Part shown: piece by piece, positions 51,301-61,309 of the stretch
Position numbering within the stretch: the stretch's first letter is position 1
How the letters are laid out: each line of letters opens with the position of its first letter
Assembly (NCBI RefSeq): GCF_003255815.1
Contig: NC_037668.1
Coordinates: 64,003,582 to 64,067,581 of the forward strand
DNA: 64,000 bases
Source of the DNA: Theropithecus gelada
Taxonomy: Eukaryota; Chordata; Mammalia; Primates; Cercopithecidae
Reading direction: 5' to 3'
Program-made: the position numbers and the translations under genes
The notes under the pieces: generated by a model
Told to the model about the DNA's origin: nothing
Seen by the model: only the letters and a program-made list of their open reading frames with translations
Databases searched by the model: none

Positions 51301-53406
51301 TTTGGGAGGCTGAGGTGGGAGGACTGCTTGAGCCCAGGAGTTCGAGACCAGCCTGGGCAACATAGTGAGACTTCTTCTCAACAAAAAATAAAATATTGGC
51401 TGAGCACAGTGGAGCATACCTGTAGACCCAGCTACTTGGAAGGCTGAGGTAGGAGGATCGCTTGAGCCCAGGAGGTTAAGGCTGCAGTGAACTATGTTTG
51501 TGCCACTGCACTCCAGTCAGGGCAACAGAACAAAGCCCTGTCTCAAAAAAACCAACAAACCCAAGAGATCCTGGATCCTCTGAAGAGCAACTGCAGGGTG
51601 ACGATCCAGGAAACTATAGCTGCAACAGGTTCCCTGGTGATTCTGATACAGCCATCTGGCCCCTGTTCAAGTGCCAGCTTTGGGGACCTTCTGTACTTCT
51701 GGAGATGCACAGTGCTTGTTGTCCCTTGACAGCGCCTTGCCTGAGCTTTCAGAGTGGAAATCTGATGTCACAGTGCCACTGCTGCGTGAAAAACTCTTAA
51801 CAAAGTCTGCTGCTCTTTGTTTTCCTTTTTACCAGTGACATGTTCATAGACCCACTGCTCTTAACATACCACCCAAACTCTTTGGCCTCCAAGGCCTTGC
51901 ATGATTCGGTTCCTTCCCACCTTTCTAAGCGAGGATTCCCTGTCCCATGCCGTACTCTAGCTCCTAATGTTGGGTTCCTAGTTCCCAACGTGGTAATAAG
52001 CCCTTTCCTGCTGCTGGGCCTCTGCAGTGCTATTTCTTCTGTCTGCAGTGTTCTTCCCACAGATGCTGCTCGTCCTCCTCAGGTGTCAGCTCACATGGAG
52101 CTTCCTCATAGACAGGCCTTTCTTGCCTGCCCTACCCACAGGCCCTTCTCATCTCACATCATCGTGGAATTTCTTCAAGGCACTTGCACCACCGGTGATG
52201 ACTGGTGAGTTGTTTGTTTCTCTGTGAGGGATGGAACTTGTCTGTCTTATTCACTGCTGCATGCCTGGCAAACAGCACAGGCCTGGCATGTAGCAGGCAC
52301 ACACCATTAACTATGTACTGAATGAGGGAGCTGGAACTATCCTGTGCCTGTAAGTCCAAAATGCTCTCCCAAAGTAAAACTCACTCCCAGTCTCTGGCCA
52401 CAACTCTGACTATAAGCAATTTGGACTGCTGGTCCTTATGCATCATGCAGAAATGCTCTGCTGCTCCTCTGGCCAATTGCCAACACCTGTGCCAGGATTT
52501 CTGTGCCAATTTAAAGAAATTTGGGGGGCTATACAAAATGCTTTGTGAAATTATGCCATCCAAGAATGGCATAAAGCAGTGCCTCGGATGATCTTGGGTT
52601 TTCATTTTATTTTATTTTTTAGAGACAGAGTCTCACACTGTTTCCTAGGCTGGAATGCAGTGGTGTGATCACGGCTCACTGTAACCTCAAACTCCTGGGC
52701 TCAAGTAATCCTCCTGCCTCAGCCTCCCAAGTAGCTAGGACTACAGGCATGTGCCACCATGCCCAATTAATTTTTATATTTTTCTTGTAGAGACGGGATC
52801 TCACTATGTTGCCCAAGCCCAAACTTGCGGAGTCTTGAACTCTTGGCCACAAGTTATCCTCTCACCTCGGCCTCCCAAAGTGCTGGGATTACATAGTGAG
52901 CTCTTGCCACCTGGCCAGAGCTTGGGTTCTAATGCAGCTAATGACTTCTAATGGGTGTGCTTCCTGTGGGCACATCAACATTCTAGGGGCACACATAGGA
53001 TTCTCTGGGGGAAGACACGGAGCCTAGCTATTAGCTAAGACTGATGTAAGGCTGGTGCGGCTAAAACACTGACAGCCCCTGGTATAGAGTGACCTAAGGC
53101 TTGGGTCTTCCACTGATACAAATATACTCCACTTCAAGTAGTGAGGCTAGGGACCAGGCCTGGGGCAGGGCAGGACCACACACTGCTGAGGTTGGGCCAC
53201 CCCACTCTGATGTCTGCAGGTCAGATCATGTGAGCCAATGTACCCTGCCCCTGCCTCCCAGCCCACCCATTTTTCCCAAAGGTCAGAGGCTTACCAAGGA
53301 TGAATGGTCCAGCTCTCTTTGCATTATTTCCAGAAATCCCACTTCCTAGAGCCTTGGCCCTGGCCGACGTTTCCCCAGCTCCTCTGTCTGATGCTCTCCG
53401 CTTCAT
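33368..53406 (-). CDS. STK40: Serine/threonine kinase 40, pseudokinase adaptor
   Basis: STK40 (SgK495) is a Tribbles-related pseudokinase that recruits the COP1 E3 ligase; knockout studies link it to lung maturation and differentiation. Coding exons in mRNA order: 53406-53295, 50637-50552, 50197-50054, 46850-46623, 45850-45798, 40311-40196, 35864-35720, 35581-35462, 35050-34966, 33586-33368. Their lengths total 1308 nt, 435 codons plus stop, exactly the usual length, with all phases agreeing. The start MKRRASDRGAGE follows an acceptor 8 nt upstream. The kinase-like domain begins near residue 35 with a degenerate glycine loop (LGPRLGNSP); FYQLK ends at K66; the catalytic loop HRDLKLGN is at 195-202; the DFG position reads NFC (216-218), consistent with no metal binding. 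GRPYRGKPSDMWALG follows. LQVVPDIDD (345-353) is the VP motif expected to dock COP1. The C-terminal end is ILAQRYLRK. Confidence 0.97.
34083..34260 (-). repeat. MIR SINE in STK40 intron
   Basis: 'tctaagctgtgtggctttggg', 'ccttacctctctgaccctcag' and 'taacatggggctaaggac' follow MIR. Confidence 0.75.
35108..35285 (-). repeat. MIR SINE in STK40 intron
   Basis: 'ggagtcagacacacctgggtt', 'gagcctcagttttcttatcc' and 'gtgagaattcagtgaggcaa' follow MIR. Confidence 0.75.
36490..36625 (+). repeat. MIR SINE in STK40 intron
   Basis: 'cttgaggacactgaggtcc' and 'ccaaggccacatggctgttc' are MIR phrases. Confidence 0.65.
37573..37802 (-). mobile_element. Alu, antisense, truncated
   Basis: Starts at 'ggctcactgcaagctccgcc' without poly(T) and ends ggtgcccggct. 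Confidence 0.9.
37820..38170 (+). repeat. MIR fragments
   Basis: 'attttatagatgaaaaaacgg' then 'ggcccagaaaggtctgtaac' (37850-37920), and a second set near 38110-38165 ('acagcttgttcaacagcaag'). May be two copies. Confidence 0.55.
38925..39115 (-). repeat. MIR SINE
   Basis: 'ctaagcctcaatttcctcatc' followed by 'gtgtggtttcaacagataatg'. Confidence 0.7.
39149..39446 (-). mobile_element. Alu, antisense
   Basis: Poly(T), gagatgagagtctcgctctg, ends gcgcccggcc. Confidence 0.92.
40670..41010 (+). repeat. MIR fragments
   Basis: 'cctcattcacacatgaggaaa' near 40700, and 'ggccaaggtcatgcagctggt' at 40931-40951; probably two pieces. Confidence 0.55.
41940..42140 (-). repeat. MIR SINE
   Basis: 'gctctgccacatccttgctg' followed by 'cctccatttcctcatgtgtac' and 'agtgcctggcaaatagtagc'. 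Confidence 0.75.
42141..45360. other. STK40 intron, mostly unique
   Basis: No Alu over 3 kb, unusual for this window. A faint MIR at about 43815-43860 ('gatgaggaaatggaagctcag') is the only repeat I recognise. Confidence 0.5.
45362..45495 (-). mobile_element. Alu monomer or left-arm fragment, antisense
   Basis: Only one arm: from 'tttttgtagcgatgggggtc' to 'aggaaccactgctcctgaca'. Confidence 0.8.
47365..47610 (-). repeat. MIR SINE
   Basis: 'agactgctgggttcaggccc', 'ctctccaggtctctagttcc' and 'gagagaagtaaataagacaa' follow MIR. Confidence 0.7.
47812..48118 (-). mobile_element. Alu, antisense
   Basis: Poly(T), gagacaacgtctcactctgtc, ends gcacccagtc; 'catttcttctt' on both sides as target duplication. 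Confidence 0.93.
48510..48725 (+). repeat. MIR SINE
   Basis: 'tactgttatcactatcccca', 'ttttacagatggggaatctc' and 'ttgcccaaggtcatactagc' are MIR hallmarks. Confidence 0.85.
49138..49428 (+). mobile_element. Alu, sense, left arm of inverted pair
   Basis: ctgggcacggtggctcacgcc start, poly(A) to 49428. Confidence 0.93.
49441..49724 (-). mobile_element. Alu, antisense, right arm of inverted pair
   Basis: 'cttttgagatggagtctcac' start and 'gcgcctggcc' end. It begins only 12 bp after the sense Alu. Confidence 0.93.
50943..51253 (+). mobile_element. Alu, first of two at the same target
   Basis: ggccaggtgcagtggctcaag start, poly(A). 'caagagatcc' precedes it and recurs after it. Confidence 0.93.
51264..51557 (+). 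mobile_element. Alu, second at the same target
   Basis: ggttgggtgcggtggctcac start. It is followed by a third 'caagagatcc' at about 51561-51570. Confidence 0.92.
51870..52335 (-). repeat. L2 LINE fragment
   Basis: Antisense L2 phrases: 'aaggccttgcatgattcggt', 'tcctcaggtgtcagctcaca' and 'catgtagcaggcacacacc' then 'tgtactgaatgag'. Confidence 0.8.
52602..52916 (-). mobile_element. Older Alu, antisense
   Basis: (tttta) head, 'gagacagagtctcacactgtt', diverged; ends ccacctggcc. Confidence 0.87.
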
Positions 53407-53414
53407 TCTCAGCT
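53407..53414 (-). other. STK40: STK40 5' UTR piece in the start-codon exon
   Basis: The exon begins after acceptor TTGTCTAG, leaving 8 nt (AGCTGAGA) before the ATG. The rest of the 5' UTR must be in exons further right; I find no CpG island or convincing first exon up to 64000. Confidence 0.75.
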
Positions 53415-53419
53415 CTAGA

Positions 53420-54690
53420 CAAGAGAGAAAGACCCCTTCTCACTGAGTAAGTCAGCGAGTTTCCTTATGCTAACCCAGCCTGCAGGTCTTTGACTTGGGA
53501 TGCGTCACACAGTTGCCGCTGCTGCTGTTCCGCTGCAGCCGCCACCTCCTCCCGCTCCCAGAGGAGCATCCAAGGCTCCCAGTGACAAAGAACCACAGCT
53601 CCTTTACTTGGATTGATTAGATGCTAAAGGTGGACATCCTTTAAGGTAGCATATACAGGGTACAGAGGTGGGGAGCCAACACACCAGCACCAAGTGTCCA
53701 GTTAAATTCAGAGAGGAGAAAACTGTGCTTTGTGCAGATGCTAATGCCAAACAGAGCCCCAAGAGACCACCACAGAGACACAGAGGAGAGCCAGTCCCAT
53801 CCAGCTGAACACCAACCCTGAGCAACTATTCCCAAAGTGAGACGTGCCCTCCAAATACCTACAGCCTAATGACCCGAGGTGCCCATTCCTGGCCCATATC
53901 TGGACAGTAGGCCCCAGGAATGGGATGTTTATTACACATGAGGCCTGGGGGCTTCTTATGCCCATGGAATTTGATGACTACGGCCCTGAGAACCCCTCTT
54001 CCCATCTTTCCTTGACTCTCTGGTCCTCTCAGATGAAAGAACTCCCCAAAGCTGTCAGTGGCAGGGTTTACTTTCTCTTCCCTCATAAACTCAAACTTTT
54101 CCTGAATTACTTTTCAGAAAAAGACAATTCATTGTGTATTTAAGAGTCAGAGAACACTACTGAAGATCACTGAGCACTCTGATTTGCCTGATAATCCCGA
54201 GATCCTCCTGTGTAAAAATGAAAGGCGGACACTGGGGCCAGAGACTAAAAGACACCTCTGGACACAGATTAAAAAAAAAACAAAAAACAGATGAAAACAC
54301 AAAAGAAGAGTTGTTTCTTCCAGCTCTCCAAAGTCAAACACCTTGGCAAAGCAGCGTCCGAGGGGGACAAGGAAACAGATGTGTACAGACGAGTTCCACG
54401 TGGGGAAGGTCAGGGGTTACAGGATGCCCAGCGTGGGCGGGGGGCTCCAGGAAAACTTCCCTAAGGATACAGGAGTGGGCCAGGACATTTGTGGTAGGAG
54501 GGCCTCAGTGAGCAAACATGCCCAGGTAAGAAATGGCATGCAAGCAACCAACTCCAGGTAGTTTGTGCTGCTGAACATCCAATGTGAGGCAGGGAGTGGT
54601 GAGAGGTGGCCTAGGATAGAGGCCTGACATCCACCTTAGGAGTGTAGCCTTTACCCTTCCATAATGGACTCAAAAACACAGAATCCCAGC
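53420..54690. other. STK40 5' intron, mainly unique
   Basis: 53510-53570 is a GC-rich GCTGCTGCTG / GCCGCC tract with TGCGTCAC (CRE-like). Otherwise no repeat or gene recognised. Confidence 0.4.
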
Positions 54691-54953
54691 CTGTTCCTGT
54701 CTTTTTCTTCATATAAAAGTAACTGATGTTCTCTGTAGAAACGTTAGAAAATACACATACGCAAAAATAAGAAAATAGGGTACCCATGACCTCACCTCCC
54801 AGATGTAACTGCTGTGTTGACATTGAAGCATGTTCTTCCTGTGTGTGACTGTGTGTGTGCTTACAGAAAGTTTTATTATCACAAACATATGGACCACACT
54901 GTAATGCTATTTTATAAGTTTCCTTTTTTCCCACCTAAAATACATTAAGTGAG

Positions 54954-55235
54954 GCCAGGCGCAGTGACTCCATGCTTGTAATCCCAGCACTTAGGGAGGC
55001 CAAGGTGGGTGGATCACTTGAAGTCAGGGGTTCGAGGCCAGCCTGGCCAACATGGTGAAACTCTGTCTCTACTAAAAATACAGAAATTAGCTGGTCCTGG
55101 TGGTGCACACCTGTAATCCCAGCTACTTGGTGGCTGAGGCACGAGAATCGCTTGAACCCGGGAGGCGGAGGTTGCAGTGAGCTGAGATCACGCCACTGCA
55201 CTCCAGCCTGGGCAACAGAGCAAGACTCTGTCTCA
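54954..55235 (+). mobile_element. Alu
   Basis: ggccaggcgcagtgactcc start, poly(A) at 55226-55235. Confidence 0.92.
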
Positions 55236-55402
55236 AAAAAAAAAATTAGCTGGGCATGGTGGTGGGCGCCTGTCTCGGGAGTCTGAGGCAGGAGAATCGC
55301 TGGAACTAGGGAGGCAGAGGTTGTATGAGCTGAGATGGCGCCATTGCACTCCAGCCTAGGGGACACAGCAAGACTCCATCTCAAAACAAACAAACAAAAA
55401 CC
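55236..55402 (+). mobile_element. Alu right-arm fragment
   Basis: Starts in the middle at 'attagctgggcatggtggtg' and ends (aaac)n; attached to the previous Alu's tail. Confidence 0.88.
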
Positions 55403-55613
55403 ATTAAGGATAAATTTCATAGTATGTGAAATACATCTCAATAAAGATGTAAAAAACAAAACAAAAACCCATTAACATCCCTGCATCACAATATTCTTTT
55501 GCAACATCACTTGAGACAGCTACACAGGCTCCTTGGTACAATATACAGTGATTTCTCTGACCATTCCCTATTTATGGACATCTAGGTTCTTTCCACTTAA
55601 AAAGAATTAGCCG

Positions 55614-55917
55614 GCCGGGCGCGGTGGCTCAAGCCTGTAATCCCAGCACTTTGGGAGGCCGAGATGGGCGGATCACGAGGTCAGGAGATCGAGACCACCC
55701 TGGCTAACACGGTGAAACCCCGTCTCTACTAAAAAATACAAAAAAAACTAGCCGGGCGAGGTGGCGGGCGCCTGTAGTCCCAGCTACTCGGGAGGCTGAG
55801 ACAGGAGAATGGCGGGAACCCGGGAGGCGGAGCTTGCAGTGAGCTGAGATCCGGCCACAGCACTCCAGCCTGGGCAACACAGTGAGACTCCGTCTCAAAA
55901 AAAAAAAAAAAAAAAAA
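55614..55917 (+). mobile_element. Young Alu, Old World monkey type
   Basis: ggccgggcgcggtggctcaag start; carries 'gccgggcgaggtggcgggcg' and 'gagatccggccacagcac'. Target duplication 'aaagaattagcc' on both sides. Confidence 0.92.
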
Positions 55918-55925
55918 AAGAATTA

Positions 55926-56235
55926 GCCAGGCGCGGTGGCTCACACCTGTAATCCTGGCACTTTGGGAGGCCGAGGCAGGCGGATCACAAGGTCAGGAGA
56001 TCAAGACCATCCTGGCTAACACGGTGAAACCCTGTCTCTACAAAAATCAAAAAAAAAAATTAGCTGAGCGTGGTGGCGGGCACTTGTAGTCCCAGCTACT
56101 CGGGAGGCTGAGGCAGGAGAACGGTGTGAATCCGGGAGGCAGAGCTTGCAGTGAGCCCAGATCACACCACTGCACTCCAGCCTGGGCGACAGAGTGAGAC
56201 TCCGTTTCAAATAAAAAAAAAAAAAAAAAAAAAAG
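55926..56235 (+). mobile_element. Alu
   Basis: gccaggcgcggtggctcacacc start, long poly(A). Confidence 0.92.
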
Positions 56236-56267
56236 AATAGTCACGCACATACAAGTATACATCTTGT

Positions 56268-56560
56268 TGGCCGGGCGCAGTGGCTCACGCCTGTAATCCC
56301 AGCACTTTGGGAGGCCAAGGGCAGATCACGAGGTTAGGAGATCAAGACCAACCTGGTTAACACGGTGAAACCCCGACTCTACCAAAAATACAAAAAATTT
56401 GCCGGGTGTGGTGGCATGTGCCTGTAGTCCCAGGTACTCGTGAGGCTGAGGCAGGAGAATAGCATGAACCTGGGAGGCAGAGCTTGCAGTGAGCTGAGAT
56501 TGCGCCACTGTACTCCAGCTTGGAAAACAGAGCAAGACTCCATTTAAAAAAAAAAAAAAA
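56268..56560 (+). mobile_element. Alu with target duplication
   Basis: ggccgggcgcagtggctcac start. 'agtatacatcttgt' before it and after its tail (about 56561-56574). Confidence 0.94.
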
Positions 56561-56845
56561 GTATACATCTTGTCATACTTATCTGTCTCCCTCTGGATAA
56601 ATTCCAAGAAGCAGAATTGCAGAGTCAAGTGGGGCACATTTAAAAAAAGTCCCCATTAGGCTAATACAAGGGGGGCATGTTTTTAACGGTATTTGACATA
56701 TGTTGCCAGGCTTCCAGGATGGCTATGCTAATTTACAGTCCCATCAGCAGTGTGGGAGAGTGAGTTCCAGAACTTGTACCAGGACTCAGTTATTTCCTTA
56801 CTCTTATAAATGGCCCATCTGGTGGGCAACAAAAAGCATAGCATT

Positions 56846-56880
<35 letters not shown>

Positions 56881-56885
56881 TTTTT
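56846..56885. repeat. (TTTA)n microsatellite
   Basis: About nine TTTA units forming the T-rich tail of the following antisense Alu; likely length-polymorphic. Confidence 0.92.
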
Positions 56886-57168
56886 GAGACGGAGTCTTGC
56901 TCTGTGCCCCAGGCTGGAGTGCAGTGGCGCGATCTCGGCTCACTGCAAGCTCCGCCCCCCCGGGTTCACGCCATTCTCCTGCCTCAGCCTCCCGAGTAAC
57001 TGGGACTACAGGCGCCCGTCACCTCGCCCGGCTAATTTTCTTGTATTTTTAGTAGAGACAGGGTTTGACCGTGTTAGCCAGGATGGTCTCGATCTCCTGA
57101 CCTCGTGATCCGCCCGTCTCGGCCTCCCAAAGTGCTAGGATTACAGGCTTGAGCCACCGCGCCCAGCA
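56886..57168 (-). mobile_element. Alu, antisense
   Basis: gagacggagtcttgctctgtg, includes 'gcgcccgtcacctcgcccgg', ends gcgcccagc. 'gcatagcatttta' on both sides as target duplication. Confidence 0.93.
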
Positions 57169-57412
57169 GCATAGCATTTTAAAATCCGTAATTCTTTCAT
57201 TATTTCTGAGATTGAATTTGTTTCATATGCTTACTGGCTGTGTTTATTATTTCTTTTATGAATTTCCTTTATATTCTTTTTCTATTTTTTACTGCTATGT
57301 GTGTATTAGTGTTACTGATTTTTAGAAGCTCTTTCTATGTAAGGATGTAACTAATATATAGCTTTTTCATCTTTAACCTTTTTTTTTAATTAAAAAAAAG
57401 AGAAAAGGTTAA

Positions 57413-57530
57413 GGCTGGGTGCAGTGGCTCATGTCTGTAATCCCAGCACTTTGGGAGGCCGAGGCGGGAGGATTGCTTGAGCCCAGGAGTTCGAGACCAG
57501 CCTGGGCAATGTTGCGAGACCCGTCTCAAT
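57413..57530 (+). mobile_element. Alu left monomer
   Basis: ggctgggtgcagtggctcatg to 'gagacccgtctcaataaaat'; only one arm. Confidence 0.85.
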
Positions 57531-57718
57531 AAAATTAGTATAACATTTAAAAATTTTTTAAAATTAAAATTAAAAATAAGGTTGATTTTTTATGTAGTTA
57601 AATATTTCAGTCTTTTCCTTTAGTTTGTTTTTGCTGATACTCCTGGAAGCCGTCTCCTACTCTAAGAACAGGTGTGTCTTCACCAATAAGGTGGAATCCT
57701 CACATGCTATTGTTTTGG

Positions 57719-58019
57719 CCTTTTTTTTTTTTTTTTTTGAGACGGAGTCTTGCTCTTGTTGCCCAGGCCAGAGTGCAATGGCGTGATCTTGGCTCACCAC
57801 AACCTCCGCCTCCCAGGTTCAAGCGATTCTCCTGCCTCAGCCTCCCGAGTAGCTGGGATTACAGGCATGTGCCACCACACCCGGCTAATTTTGTATTTTT
57901 AGTAGAGACGGGGTTTCTCCATGTTGGTCGGGCTGGTCTCCAACTCCCAACCTCAGGTGATACACCCACCTCGGCCTCCCAAAGTGTTGGGATTACAGGT
58001 GTGAGCACTGTGCCCGGCC
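57719..58019 (-). mobile_element. Alu, antisense
   Basis: Poly(T), gagacggagtcttgctcttg, ends tgcccggcc; 'tgttttggcc' on both sides. Confidence 0.93.
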
Positions 58020-58369
58020 TGTTTTGGCCCTTATTCTAAACTCTAGGAGACTGACTATATGTGGTGAACCGGAAAGTAGGAGGGATGATCCAATGCACTG
58101 CAGGTCTAATCTACCAGGCTCACCTCCCATCATCCCAATTTGTTTTCAGAGCTGTGCCACTGGGGAGCACAGCCATGACTTAATTTTGAGAATAACTAGG
58201 ATTGTGTAACTCACTGAGCCCCAACAGTCCCCAGATGGAGCAGAAGCCACAGTTAGGCTTGGCTGGGCCTTCTGCCAAAGAGGCTCATGCTGGAAGCAGA
58301 TTCAATGTCGTTCATATAAAAGCAGAGAAGGGTAAAACTGCTTCTAGAGACATCTTTAAAAGCTGGGCA

Positions 58370-58690
58370 GTAATGTGTCTGGCACTGTTCCTGCTCTTTG
58401 CTTGGCTAACTCCCACGCATCCTTCTCAATGTAAGTATCACTTCCTCAGAGAAGTCTTCCTTGATAGCCTCATGACCAGTGGCTCCCAGTTAGTCTCACT
58501 CACGGTGGTCTATAATTTTCCTCCATAGTACTTTCCAAATTTTGTAATTATGTAGTTATTTGTGTTTATATGCTTAATGTCTGCCCCCCTCCACCAGAAA
58601 AATTCCACAACTAAAAATTTCACAAGGAAAAACAAATGAATAAACATATATATAAAACCACTGCAGCCCACTGCCCGGCCTAGCAGATAC
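58370..58690 (-). repeat. L2 LINE fragment
   Basis: 'cacttcctcagagaagtcttc', 'ccttgatagcctcatgacc' and 'ttatatgcttaatgtctgcc' are antisense L2 phrases. Confidence 0.75.
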
Positions 58691-58699
58691 TCCATGAGT

Positions 58700-59555
58700 G
58701 AATGGATACCCTCCCTCCAGTTGGTGACAGTCATTGCCAGGGTCAGTGGCCCTGGGCCTGTCCTGCGCTGCCCACTGCCTCCAGTAGTAAGTTGGCATCA
58801 CCACCCTTCTGACCCTGTTCCCTGTCTTCCTGGGAACAGTAAGCCTCCTCTTTCTTTCCCAGGTCTCTGGAGAGCATCATGGAGGCGTGTCACATCTGTG
58901 CAGACGCTGCCTACGCGCCTACGCACAGGCATGGTCTAGACAACAGTTTGTAGGGAGCAGCTGCAGCACAGACAATGAGTGGGCTCAGCCTGACCCATCC
59001 CTCCCCCCATCAGGATTCGACTCAAGCAAATGGCATGGGAACTGCTCCAAGACACAGGCTGACAGAAGGATGGCAGCAGACGGGCAGGGAGACGAAAAAG
59101 ACGCTCGCGGGGGAAGTGGGAGCAAGGCTGCCTCCCTTCCTGCCACCCCTTCATGCTACCCACAGTTGACTGAAGCAAAGGAAGCGTCATGAAGAGGCAG
59201 GCCCAGAAAACCGGAAGCTGCTGCAGGCTTACTAGTAGGGTGAGCAAAGACACAGCTCCCAGGGACAGACCCTCCTTTCCCTGCCCCATCCTCCAATCAT
59301 ACAGCTGTGCGTCCCTCCAGAGACACGCCTGCAAGTAGTCCACAAACACTCCTCTAGGGGGCCTGCTCAGAGGGACCCTGGCTTCACGGTGAGATCTGTG
59401 ATGATGCTGCCCTGGCTACTCTGGTCTCAGGAAGACTGGGAGCCCAGGTCCCCCCAGACACCTGGTTCACAGGCTGGGGTGCAGGGCCCACTACTCAGTG
59501 TCCCAGGAACTCAACCGTCCTTGCTTAGCAGTCTCTGGAGCTTTGGATCTGTTAA
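58700..59555. other. STK40 5' intron, unique
   Basis: No gene, CpG island or recent repeat recognised. Confidence 0.45.
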
Positions 59556-59572
59556 CTCTTCTACATTCTTCT

Positions 59573-59878
59573 TTTTTTTCTTTTTTGAGACAGAGTCTTG
59601 CTCTGTCGCCCAGGCTGGTGTGCAATGGTGCCATCTCTGCTCACTGCAACCTCTGCCTCCCGTGCTCAAGTGATTCTTCTGCTTCAGCCTCCCAAGTACC
59701 TAGGATTACAGGCACCTACCACCACACCCAGCTAATTTATTTTTTATTTTTTATTTTTAGTAGAGACAGGGTTTCAGCATGTTGGCCAGGCTGGTCTCGA
59801 ACTCCTGACCTTAGGCAATCTGCCTGCCTTGGCCTCCCAAAGTGCTGGGATTACAGACATGAGCCACCATGCCCGGCC
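59573..59878 (-). mobile_element. Alu, antisense
   Basis: T-rich head, gagacagagtcttgctctgtc, ends atgcccggcc. Target duplication 'aactcttctacattct' on both sides. Confidence 0.94.
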
Positions 59879-59894
59879 AACTCTTCTACATTCT

Positions 59895-61000
59895 ATCCTC
59901 ACAAGTCAGCACCAGTCCCCTTAGAACCTGAACTCAACAAGAAGCTCAGTGAGGCAACAATGAGCGTGAGGGGAGGAGGCCAGGATAGAGCAAGAGAGCC
60001 CAGCTGGCACCCCACCGTCCGCAGGCTGTAGCTGTGCCCGATTCTGAAAGCAAGGGGTTCCATTGCTTTGCCAAGCCTGGGGAGCAAGCATGGGCCTCAG
60101 GGTGAGAGCGCCTCACCTGTGGGACAGCTCCCACCGCATGGCCTGAGTAGGGGGTACCTGATCTTACTCTGTCAATTTGGGGCTAAAGTCATCTCACCCT
60201 AAAGCTACTGGGCTATGTGAGCCCAGGTCTCCCAGCAAGGCAGTGAAAGTCAGGCCATCAGAACTACATAAAGGTTCCAAGGCTGAAGATGCCCAGAGTC
60301 CAGTGGTATAGTGTGACCAGGTCCAGGAGAGCTGGCAGGGGTAGCTCTACCCCATGGTTCAACCTGGTGGACACACCAATCTCCAAAGGGATGTGGGATA
60401 CAAACAAAGATGGCACTGAGTGGATGAAACGTCGCCACTGATCTCCCCAGCTCAGTCTGTCCTCATGTCTACCCGACTACAAAGCAGCTGAAGCCTGGCC
60501 AAGGCATGGAGGGTCCCCCCCCACACACAGAGAAGCATCCCCACAGGCGGCCACATAGGAGCGCACAGATGTTGGCAATTACCTACTTGGCACACAGTAA
60601 GGGACTGTCCAGGATGAAGAGGCCGCCAGCCTCCCTGAAGGGGTCTGTGGTCATGCTCCAGTTGGAGGTGAAGTGTGGGTGGTACAGAGGAGTCTGGAAT
60701 TCAGACCTGGTGCCTCCAGCTTAAGATCTCCTGGAGCTGGATTGCAGGAGGAGGGCAGAGCACATATATTGCGCTGTAAAACTTTTACTGCCGAAGGACA
60801 TAGCTTCTGAGTGTGTGCATTGGTCAAAACAATTGAACAGTACAGTTAAAAGACGTGAAATCATTGTGTGTAAATATACCTACGTTTTTTAAAAGGCAAG
60901 CTGCAATCTTAATCAAGTGGTCAAAGTCACTATCACCAATAACAGAACAAACTGGCATCACATGCCTCCTGACATGATGCCCTTAATCAACATGTCCTAC
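59895..61000. other. STK40 5' intron, unique
   Basis: No exon or regulatory element stands out; 60740-60900 is AT-rich. Confidence 0.45.
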
Positions 61001-61010
61001 TCATGCTATT

Positions 61011-61285
61011 TTTTTTTTTTTTCCAAGACAGGGTCTTGCTCTGTCACCCAGACCGGAGTGCAGCTTCCACCTCCCAGGCCCAAGTGATTCTCTCACCTCA
61101 GCCTCCTGGGTAGCTGAGACTACAGGCACACGTCACCATACCTGGCTAATTTTTTAAATTTTTTGTAGAGAGGAGGTCTTGCTATGTTGCATAGGCTGGT
61201 CTCGAACTCCTGGACTAAAGTGATCCTCCCACCTTGGCCTCCCAAAGTGCTTGGATTACAGACGTGAGCCACCGCCCCCAATCTA
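61011..61285 (-). mobile_element. Alu, antisense
   Basis: Poly(T), 'ccaagacagggtcttgctctg', internal loss in the right arm, ends 'ccaccgcccccaatc'. 'ctactcatgct' on both sides. Confidence 0.9.
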
Positions 61286-61309
61286 CTCATGCTGTTTTTT
61301 TTTTTTTTT

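Larger units (their letters stand above)
54691..57410 (-). mobile_element. Old L1 split by Alus
   Basis: Between the Alus, pieces 54691-54952, 55440-55613, 56566-56845 and 57170-57410 read as one antisense L1 (for example 'ccattccctatttatggacat', 'aatttacagtcccatcagca' and 'tttgtttcatatgcttactgg'). Confidence 0.7.

Noticed and set aside
56846..56885. (TTTA)n as a regulatory element
   Set aside because: It is the degenerate poly(A) tail of an antisense Alu.
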